Assembly: GCA_964481445.1 (NCBI GenBank)
Contig: CAYZTQ010000098.1
Coordinates: forward strand, 1 to 6,948
From: UBA1038 sp964481445
GTDB taxonomy: Bacteria > Bacillota > Clostridia > Christensenellales > Aristaeellaceae
DNA: 6,948 nt
Direction of reading: 5' to 3'
Below are positions 1 through 5,062 of this stretch, in pieces (within the stretch, counting starts at the first letter, position 1; the number at the start of each line of letters is the position of its first letter). Position numbers and translations under genes: made by a program. The notes beneath the pieces are model-generated. The model saw only the letters and a program-made list of their open reading frames with translations. It was not told the origin of the DNA and made no database searches.

Positions 1-16
1 GCTTCCCTGCTTTTTC

Positions 17-46
17 TTGACACTTCGAGGCGTCGGGCCTTATAGT
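17..46 (+). promoter_or_regulatory. Sigma-A type promoter of the riboflavin kinase-proBA operon
   Basis: TTGACA at 17-22 matches the -35 consensus fully, and TATAGT at 41-46 matches the -10 box in five of six bases, with an 18-bp spacer. Transcription would start near position 53. This argues against the GTG at 54 as a start codon, because it would be leaderless, and favours the ATG at 81. The three following genes overlap each other, so this promoter probably serves all of them. Confidence 0.72.
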
Positions 47-69
47 CTGACATGTGCAGAACACAGTCT

Positions 70-74
70 GGGGG
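70..74 (+). promoter_or_regulatory. G-rich ribosome binding site deciding the start at 81
   Basis: A run of five G at 70-74 lies 6 nt before the ATG at 81. It touches the alternative ATG at 75 with no spacing, and it lies downstream of the GTG at 54. The spacing supports 81 as the true start. It is a weak Shine-Dalgarno sequence compared with the sites of proB and proA. Confidence 0.45.
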
Positions 75-80
75 ATGGAT

Positions 81-911
81 ATGCAGCCGATTGCTGTGGT
101 GGAGGGGATCGTCGGTCAGGGGAAAAAGCTGGGGCGCACCATGGGCGTGCCCACGGCCAACCTGCCGCTGCCGGAGGAGGGCAAAAGGCCTGAAAACGGC
201 ATCTATGTCGCGGAGGTGGTCTTCCCGGACGAGGGAGGGCGCCGCGAGGAAGGGGTGCTGAGCCAGGGCTTTCATCCCACACTGCCCGAGGGCGACCCGA
301 CCATCGAGGTCTATCTGCTGAATCGCAGCGAAAACCTGTACGGCAGGCGCATCCGCATCGAGTACCTGCAGTATATCCGCCCCGAGATGAAGTTTGACAG
401 CAGGGAAGCGCTGCGGCAGATGATGCAGCGCGATATTGTGATTGCCCGCGGCTGGTTTGCGCGGCGCAGGGCGGGCAAGGCGCCGCTGCGCGCTCTGGCG
501 GGCGGTTATTACAGGCAGGGCTATAACTGCGCGGAGGCGCTGCTGCGCGCGATCAACGAGGACCGGGCGCTGCGGCTTTCGGAAGACGCGCTGCGTCTGG
601 CTGCGGGCTTTGGCGGCGGCATGGGCTGCGGGGATGCCTGCGGGGCCATGACGGGCGCCGTCGCGGGGCTGGGCGCGCTGCTGGTAAAGGGCAGGGCGCA
701 TCAGACGCCCGGCTTTTCCGAATTGTGCGCAGGCTGGGTGGAGCAGTTCCGGCGCGATCTGGGCAGCAGCCTGTGCGCCGAATTGAAGCCCAAATATAAA
801 ACGGCGGAGACGGGCTGCCTGGAAACGGTGCTGCGCGCCGCCGACAGCTTTGAAAACTATCTGCTGGCGCGGGAGGCGCAGGGCGCGCAGCCGCGCGGGG
901 AGGGAATATGA
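81..911 (+). CDS. Riboflavin kinase domain fused to C_GCAxxG_C_C redox domain
   Basis: The protein has 276 aa from the ATG at 81 (285 aa if the GTG at 54 were used). Residues 3-125 are a riboflavin kinase domain (riboflavin + ATP to FMN). The GIVGQGKKLGRTMGVPTANL stretch holds the PTAN motif at 24-27, and the IEVYLL strand carries Glu76, which aligns with the catalytic glutamate of the family. YIRPEMKF ends the core. The N-terminal FAD synthetase (nucleotidyl transferase) domain of bacterial RibF is absent, so FAD synthesis is not expected. Residues about 140-262 match the C_GCAxxG_C_C family of putative redox-active proteins: GYNC (Cys150), a Gly-rich segment with Cys183 and CGAMTG (Cys187), Cys232 and Cys246, plus an extra Cys216. 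The stop overlaps the proB start as ATGA. The function of the second domain is not established. Inference: it may use or handle a flavin or metal linked to the FMN made by the first domain. The kinase call is firm; the joint role is unknown. Confidence 0.85.
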   Translation: MQPIAVVEGIVGQGKKLGRTMGVPTANLPLPEEGKRPENGIYVAEVVFPDEGGRREEGVLSQGFHPTLPEGDPTIEVYLLNRSENLYGRRIRIEYLQYIRPEMKFDSREALRQMMQRDIVIARGWFARRRAGKAPLRALAGGYYRQGYNCAEALLRAINEDRALRLSEDALRLAAGFGGGMGCGDACGAMTGAVAGLGALLVKGRAHQTPGFSELCAGWVEQFRRDLGSSLCAELKPKYKTAETGCLETVLRAADSFENYLLAREAQGAQPRGEGI

Positions 912-1696
912 CAGAGAAAAAGAAGCGCATCGTGGTCAAGGTGGGCACCTCCACCCTGACGCACGCGAACGGACGCACCAACCTGCGGGAGATGGAGCGG
1001 CTGGTGCGCGTGCTGAGCGATATCATGAACGGCGGCACGCAGGTGGTGCTGGTCACCTCCGGCGCCATCGGCATCGGCGTGGGCAAGCTGGGCCTCAGGG
1101 AGCGCCCCAAGGATACCCCCGGCAAGCAGGCCGCGGCCACCGTGGGCCAGTGCGAGCTGATGTTTATGTACGACAAGATGTTTGCCGAGTACGGCTACAA
1201 GGTGGGCCAGCTGCTGATCACGAGGGAGGATGTGGAGGAGCCCAAACGCCACGTCAACCTGATTGCCTGCTTCGACCGCCTGTTTGAGATGGGCGTGCTG
1301 CCCGTCATCAACGAGAACGACGCCGTGGCGGTCGAAGAGATTGTCTACGGCGACAACGACAGCCTGTCCGCCATTGTGGCGCGGCTGGTAAACGCCGATA
1401 CCCTGTTTATTTTAAGCGATATCGACGCGCTCTACGACGCCGACCCGCGCAGAAACCCGCAGGCGAAGCGCGTGCCGCGCGTGCGCGAGATCACGCCCGA
1501 AATCCGCGCGGCCTGCGCGGGCGCGGGCAGCGGCCTGGGCGTAGGCGGCATGGAGACCAAGCTGCGCGCCGCCGAGATCGCGGGGCAGGGCGGCATCAGC
1601 ACCGTCATCATCAACGGCACCCCGCCCGACAACCTGTACCTGGCGCTGGAGGGCGCGGACATCGGCACCGTGTTTGAAGGAGGCAGCCATGCTTGA
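908..1696 (+). CDS. proB: Glutamate 5-kinase (short form, no PUA domain)
   Basis: This enzyme phosphorylates L-glutamate to gamma-glutamyl phosphate with ATP, the first step of proline synthesis, in the cytoplasm. The 262-aa chain is an amino acid kinase fold: VVKVGTSTL near the N-terminus with Lys11, LVTSGAIGIG at 48-57, PVINENDAV at 132-140, GDNDSLSA at 148-155 (substrate and Mg/ATP region), LSDIDALYDADP at 169-180 and GGMETKL at 213-219. It ends with the GTVF that closes the kinase domain. The C-terminal PUA domain found in longer forms such as the 367-aa E. coli enzyme is missing. The gene ends cleanly and runs into proA, so this is a natural short form and not a truncation. A GGGGAGGG ribosome binding site lies at 897-904. 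The gene overlaps its upstream neighbour by 4 nt and proA by 8 nt, which suggests translational coupling. The family is usually inhibited by proline; the sequence alone does not show whether this one is. Confidence 0.96.
   Translation: MTEKKKRIVVKVGTSTLTHANGRTNLREMERLVRVLSDIMNGGTQVVLVTSGAIGIGVGKLGLRERPKDTPGKQAAATVGQCELMFMYDKMFAEYGYKVGQLLITREDVEEPKRHVNLIACFDRLFEMGVLPVINENDAVAVEEIVYGDNDSLSAIVARLVNADTLFILSDIDALYDADPRRNPQAKRVPRVREITPEIRAACAGAGSGLGVGGMETKLRAAEIAGQGGISTVIINGTPPDNLYLALEGADIGTVFEGGSHA
1677..1683 (+). promoter_or_regulatory. Consensus Shine-Dalgarno AAGGAGG of proA
   Basis: AAGGAGG lies inside the end of proB, 5 nt before the ATG at 1689. It decides that start over the in-frame TTG at 1674, which lies before the site. 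Confidence 0.85.
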
Positions 1697-2921
1697 AGGG
1701 CTGGGCCAAAGGGCCAGGGCGGCGGAACAGCTGCTTGCGCAGTCGGCGCACGATACGAGAAACAAAGCGCTGCTTTTGATGGCGCGGCTGCTGCGCGAGG
1801 AGCCGGAGGAGATCCTTAGGGCAAACGCGGAAGACCTCGCCGCCGCCACAGAGCTTTCCGCCGCCATGCGCGACCGCCTGCTGCTCAACGAAAAGCGGCT
1901 TTCCGGCATCTCGCAGGCGATGGAAGAGATCGCCGCCCTGCCCGACCCGCTGGGCAGGGTATCGCTTGAGGATACGCGGCCCAACGGGCTTCATATCCGC
2001 CGTGTTTCGGTGCCGCTGGGCGTCATCGCCGTCATCTACGAGGCGCGCCCCAACGTGACGCTGGACGCCGCGGCCATGTGCCTGAAAAGCGGCAACGCCG
2101 TCATCCTGCGCGGCGGCAGAGAGGCCATCCGCAGCAATACGGCGCTGGCGAATCTGGCGAGAAAGGCCTGCCTTGAAGCCGGCCTGCCCGAAGACTGTGT
2201 GCAGCTGGTCAGCGATACGAGCCGCGAAAGCGCGGCGGCGCTGATGCGCCTGCGGGGTTATGTGGACCTGCTGATTCCCCGCGGCGGGCGCGGCCTCATC
2301 CGCGCAGCGCTGGAAAACGCCGCCGTGCCGGTGCTGCAGACGGGCGAGGGCGTGTGCCACATCTATATCGACAAAGCGGCCGACCTTGACATGGCGAAGG
2401 CCGTCACCCTGAACGCCAAGACGAGCCGCCCCAGCGTGTGCAACGCGGCGGAGTGCCTGCTGGTGCATGCGGATATCGCGGCATCAGCGCTGCCCGCGAT
2501 ATCCGCGGCGCTGATCGAAAAGGGCGTGGAGCTGCGCGGCGATGAGGAAGCCTGCCGTCTGGTGCCTGCCATGAAGCCCGCGGACGAGAGCGACTGGGGC
2601 AAAGAATACAACGACCTCATCCTGGCCGTGCGCGTGGTGAAGGATCTGGACGAGGCGCTCGAGCACATCGCCCGCTACGGCACCCAGCATTCCGAGGCCA
2701 TCATCACAGGGGATGAGGCCGCCGCCCGCCGCTTCCTGAGCGAGGTGGACGCCGCCGCGGTCTATCACAACGCCTCCACCCGCTTTACCGACGGGGGCGA
2801 GTTCGGCTTCGGCGCCGAAATCGGCATCGCCACCCAGAAGCTGCACTGCCGCGGCCCGGTCGACATCAGGGCCCTGACCAGCACCAAGTACCTGATCGAG
2901 GGCGAGGGGCAGACGAGATAA
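1689..2921 (+). CDS. proA: Glutamate-5-semialdehyde dehydrogenase (gamma-glutamyl phosphate reductase)
   Basis: This enzyme reduces gamma-glutamyl phosphate with NADPH to glutamate-5-semialdehyde, the second step of proline synthesis, acting on the unstable product of ProB. The chain has 410 aa, close to the 417 aa of E. coli ProA. Visible family blocks are PLGVIAVIYEARPNVT (109-124), SGNAVILRGGREA (134-146), DLLIPRGGRGLI (193-204), the catalytic block NAKTSRPSVCNAAE with Cys251, and the C-terminal FTDGGEFGFGAEIGIATQKL and ALTSTKYL. The gene is complete and uniformly GC-rich. A 13-bp perfect hairpin lies inside it at 2469-2506. Downstream it converges with the HipA-like gene across a 65-nt spacer (2922-2986). 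I see no stem-loop with a T tract in that spacer, so transcripts of the two genes may overlap at their 3' ends. Confidence 0.97.
   Translation: MLEGLGQRARAAEQLLAQSAHDTRNKALLLMARLLREEPEEILRANAEDLAAATELSAAMRDRLLLNEKRLSGISQAMEEIAALPDPLGRVSLEDTRPNGLHIRRVSVPLGVIAVIYEARPNVTLDAAAMCLKSGNAVILRGGREAIRSNTALANLARKACLEAGLPEDCVQLVSDTSRESAAALMRLRGYVDLLIPRGGRGLIRAALENAAVPVLQTGEGVCHIYIDKAADLDMAKAVTLNAKTSRPSVCNAAECLLVHADIAASALPAISAALIEKGVELRGDEEACRLVPAMKPADESDWGKEYNDLILAVRVVKDLDEALEHIARYGTQHSEAIITGDEAAARRFLSEVDAAAVYHNASTRFTDGGEFGFGAEIGIATQKLHCRGPVDIRALTSTKYLIEGEGQTR
2469..2506. repeat. 13-bp perfect inverted repeat inside proA
   Basis: The arm GCGGATATCGCGG at 2469-2481 is exactly complementary to 2494-2506, with a 12-nt loop whose centre (2485-2492, CAGCGCTG) is itself a palindrome. 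It lies within the codons for ADIAAS to AISAAL, just downstream of the catalytic cysteine region. Alanine-rich, GC-biased coding makes such symmetry more likely than in random sequence. No function is claimed. Confidence 0.8.
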
Positions 2922-2986
2922 GCGAGCCAGCTATATTCTAGCGGCCGCCGTTCCTCCCGCTCCAGAGGCGCGCTGTTGTATGCGTT

Positions 2987-4141
2987 TTATCGCTGGGAAA
3001 GCGGGTCGCTTGATGGAATTGAGAGCAATATTGCAGCGCGCTTTTGCAGATAATTCTCAATAGCCTTCAGCCGATAGGCAGGAAGATTGTAGTTCTTATG
3101 GCGCTTAAAGCGGAAGCCAATCATTTTCCGCAGTTTTTCGCGTTGCCTTGGGGTGATCAACTCTCTTATGATATTTTCAAACGGCGCGCCGCTTGCGGAA
3201 GACCTTGTTTTCGCGTAGTCTTCCAGATGATCAAAGTCATCCGGCATGCCGTAATTGAACAGGGACAGACCGTGGTCAAACACGGGGCCGAAAGCATAGG
3301 GCACATTGGCTTTGTTATCAATCATCAGGCCGAAATTGCCGAAATGCCTGTCCTCATTGCAAATCAGCGCGTCAAAAACGAGCATATCGACATATCCCTG
3401 ATATATGTCGGTGCCTAAAGACTGAAGATAGGATGCCACGCTTCTCAGCGTGGCGTTTGGGACGAGCCTGTACATGGGCACGTAGGAATGGTCAATATCG
3501 GTGAAAAGCTCACAGGTAGAGCAGATGTTGCCTTTCCACTTTGCCAGTCCGTAAGGGACATGATGTATCTGCATCCTCTCCGCGACCTGTGAGGCGTAGA
3601 ACTCTGAATACGGTTCAAACCCTGTGTTGGCGGCGCCGCTGGTGCCCCCTTTGAATAACAGGGTTTTTCCCTGAAGCCGCCGCCATCCCTTGCGAAGCAT
3701 TCCCGCGGTCGTAAACTCCGGAGAAGAAGAGAACCCTCTTTGCTGAGAACTGCCATAGCCTGTATAGGCAATCAGGGAGAGAACCTTCAGGAAATCATGC
3801 TGATAGAGGTTGTAGTCAGAGAACTTTCCGTCAAAATTGTCTTCGGTCACCCAATAACTGTCATTGAGGGAAAGCCCCCGGGAGACGCGCAGAATCCCTC
3901 TGGTGTCACGATGAGACAGCCCGCTCCTTGAAAGAAGCGCGTCAACGTACTCACGATTTTTGGGGACAATGCGCCCGCGAAGCCACTTCGTCAGCCCCGC
4001 GTCTGAAAGATTCATACCGAGGGGAAACAGATACGAACGGTCATTGTTTGCGGCAACAATATGGGCCATCTGTCCTTCCAGCGCATCATCGCTGATATCA
4101 AACGATATAAGCGGCGTATCGTATTGCCTGAGGATAAACAT
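2987..4141 (-). CDS. HipA-family Ser/Thr kinase, orphan (no HipB partner)
   Basis: The 384-aa protein carries the HipA-type protein kinase core. LLFKGG has the probable ATP-contacting Lys164, followed by the glycine-rich GGTSGAANTG (165-174) and EPYSEFYASQVA. The catalytic loop CNEDRHFGNFG (261-271) has Asp264 and Asn269. The metal-binding segment PVFDHGLSLF (286-295) has Asp289. The N-terminal part (WLRGRIVPKNREYV, GLSLNDSYWV, AYTGYG, SSPEFTTAGML) matches, from memory, a stand-alone HipA-like family common in Clostridia. It differs from classical E. coli HipA (440 aa), which works with the DNA-binding antitoxin HipB. No HTH-type small gene lies next to it here. The start at 4141 has the site AAAGGAGAG, 6 nt upstream. 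Base composition is about 45-50% GC in sampled lines, against roughly 60-75% in the flanking genes, and third codon positions are not GC-biased. This suggests horizontal acquisition. It may phosphorylate a host protein; the target, and whether it is toxic, cannot be told from the sequence. Confidence 0.88.
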   Translation of the reverse strand: MFILRQYDTPLISFDISDDALEGQMAHIVAANNDRSYLFPLGMNLSDAGLTKWLRGRIVPKNREYVDALLSRSGLSHRDTRGILRVSRGLSLNDSYWVTEDNFDGKFSDYNLYQHDFLKVLSLIAYTGYGSSQQRGFSSSPEFTTAGMLRKGWRRLQGKTLLFKGGTSGAANTGFEPYSEFYASQVAERMQIHHVPYGLAKWKGNICSTCELFTDIDHSYVPMYRLVPNATLRSVASYLQSLGTDIYQGYVDMLVFDALICNEDRHFGNFGLMIDNKANVPYAFGPVFDHGLSLFNYGMPDDFDHLEDYAKTRSSASGAPFENIIRELITPRQREKLRKMIGFRFKRHKNYNLPAYRLKAIENYLQKRAAILLSIPSSDPLSQR

Positions 4142-4147
4142 ACCGAT

Positions 4148-4156
4148 CTCTCCTTT
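4148..4156 (-). promoter_or_regulatory. Ribosome binding site of the HipA-like gene
   Basis: Read on the - strand this is AAAGGAGAG, 6 nt before the ATG that starts at 4141. It fixes that start. A small 5-bp stem with a 3-nt loop (4169-4173 with 4177-4181) lies upstream of it in the presumed leader. Confidence 0.75.
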
Positions 4157-4203
4157 CCACCGGTAGTTGCCGCTTTGCGGCGGGCTCTAACCTTACAGCA
4201 TAG

Positions 4204-4238
4204 ATAATAGCACGAATCTGGACTTTCGTCCGCATTCG
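4204..4238 (-). promoter_or_regulatory. Extended -10 promoter with overlapping dyad, HipA-like gene
   Basis: On the - strand, TGCTATTAT (4212 down to 4204) gives an extended -10 element, with TGn directly before TATTAT. The expected -35 position (4227-4232) reads CGGACG and is poor. A 26-nt imperfect dyad at 4213-4238 covers the spacer and this weak -35 box. Its outer arms are CGAAT and ATTCG, its inner arms GGAC and GTCC, with one mismatch, one G-T pair and a TTTC centre. That is the usual place for an operator. The leader would be about 55 nt. No regulator for the site is identified. Confidence 0.4.
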
Positions 4239-4292
4239 GCAATCAAACAGCGGCTCTTGTGAATCAGACCAGCTTTCATTGTTGGATTCCGG

Positions 4293-4321
4293 TTGAGACA
4301 ATCATGACATGCCCGGATATT
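4293..4321 (+). promoter_or_regulatory. Candidate promoter of the PII-like/DUF1538 operon
   Basis: TTGAGA at 4293-4298 (five of six bases) and GATATT at 4316-4321 (four of six) are 17 bp apart. A second possible -10 box, CATAAT at 4344-4349, matches better but has no good -35 box. Either would give a leader of about 45-75 nt before the ATG at 4400. The spacer 4142-4399 is a divergent control region shared with the HipA-like gene, and no gene is seen in it. Confidence 0.35.
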
Positions 4322-4371
4322 TTCTTTTCGGAGCTGATGATGGCATAATAGCATCATAGACAAACAAAACA

Positions 4372-4386
4372 CCGCGCCTCGCGCGG
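4372..4386 (+). promoter_or_regulatory. GC hairpin next to the ribosome binding site of the PII-like gene
   Basis: CCGCGC at 4372-4377 pairs fully with GCGCGG at 4381-4386 across the loop CTC. The Shine-Dalgarno AAGGGAGGG begins 2 nt later at 4388, 3-4 nt before the ATG at 4400. There is no T tract, so it is not an intrinsic terminator. It could shape translation initiation or mRNA stability. Confidence 0.45.
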
Positions 4387-4399
4387 GAAGGGAGGGCCA

Positions 4400-5062
4400 A
4401 TGGCCACAGGCTCGGTCAATTACATCATCGTCAACAGGGGCAAGGCGGACCGGCTGCTGCGCTGCGCCCAGAGGATCGGCGCCGAGCGCGGCACCGTGTT
4501 TTTCGGGGAGGGCACGCTGCCCTCGCGCTGGCAGGAGCTGCTCGGCATCAACCAGACGCAGAAGGAGGTGCTGCTGATTGCGGTGCCGGACGAGGCGCAG
4601 GACAGCTTCTACGAAATGCTCAAAGCGGAGTTTCACCTGCACAGGCGCTACAGCGGCATCGCCTTCTCCGTGCCCTACCGGCAGTACCGGGCCGGGGAGG
4701 CGGCGGAAGAGGCGAGCGGACGGGCGCTGGACGCGCCGCATATCTGCCTGGTCACCATTGTGGAAAAGGGCCTCGGCGAAGCGTGCATGCGCCTGGCGCG
4801 CGAGGCGGGGGCGCAGGGCGGCACCATTGTGCACGCGCACGGCGCGGGCGTGCCCCAGCACTTTGTCTACCCCATCGCCATCGAGCCGCGCAAGGACATG
4901 GTGATGACGCTGGTGCGGCGGGAGATCGCCCCGCGGGTGCGCGAGCGCATCTTTACCGGCATGCGCCTTGAAAGGAAGGGCGCGGGCATCATATTCGCCC
5001 TGCCTGTCACCCGCACCCTCGGCCTGTATGAGGACAGCAGGGGGAAGGCGGGCGCGCCATGA
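4400..5062 (+). CDS. Soluble protein with two tandem PII-like domains
   Basis: The 220-aa protein has no membrane segment and folds, by motif, as two PII (GlnB)-like ferredoxin-fold domains. Domain 1 is residues 5-94 (NYIIVNRGKADRLLRCAQRIGA, ending RRYSGIAFSVP). Domain 2 is residues 113-210 (PHICLVTIVEKGLGEACMRL, GGTIVHAHGAG, ending RKGAGIIFALPV). PII proteins are trimeric sensors that bind ATP/ADP and often 2-oxoglutarate, and they control enzymes and transporters. The glycine turn before the T-loop and the B-loop-like (S/A)G-F-P pattern are kept. The T-loop is shorter than in GlnB and its conserved tyrosine is not seen, so uridylylation is unlikely. Domain 2 closely resembles the PII-like tail of the next gene. 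The gene overlaps that gene by ATGA, which suggests coupled synthesis and a shared task. Inference: it senses a nucleotide or metabolite and gates the membrane protein. The ligand is unknown. Confidence 0.8.
   Translation: MATGSVNYIIVNRGKADRLLRCAQRIGAERGTVFFGEGTLPSRWQELLGINQTQKEVLLIAVPDEAQDSFYEMLKAEFHLHRRYSGIAFSVPYRQYRAGEAAEEASGRALDAPHICLVTIVEKGLGEACMRLAREAGAQGGTIVHAHGAGVPQHFVYPIAIEPRKDMVMTLVRREIAPRVRERIFTGMRLERKGAGIIFALPVTRTLGLYEDSRGKAGAP

Noticed and set aside
54..911. GTG start at 54 for the riboflavin kinase fusion
   Set aside because: It lies at the predicted transcription start with no ribosome binding site, and the added residues match nothing in the family; ATG at 81 is better placed.
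1611..2468. 285-aa open frame on the - strand opposite proB/proA
   Set aside because: Low-complexity shadow of well-identified genes; high third-position GC keeps antisense frames open.
2938..2952. CTAGCGGCCGCCG reminiscent of a NotI cloning adaptor
   Set aside because: NotI-type 8-mers are expected in GC-rich DNA, and neither side shows vector sequence.
2922..2986. Terminator between convergent proA and HipA-like gene
   Set aside because: Only a 4-bp stem (GCTA/TAGC around 2930-2942) is visible, with no T tract on either strand.
4098..4301. Possible small partner gene (67 aa, - strand) before the HipA-like gene
   Set aside because: No helix-turn-helix pattern is visible, it lies over the promoter dyad and the start of the kinase gene in another frame, and it has no convincing ribosome binding site.
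4193..4861. 222-aa open frame on the - strand across the HipA/PII-like spacer
   Set aside because: It is antisense to the PII-like gene, rich in Arg, Ala, His and Leu as expected for the mirror of GC-biased codons, and has no recognisable motif.
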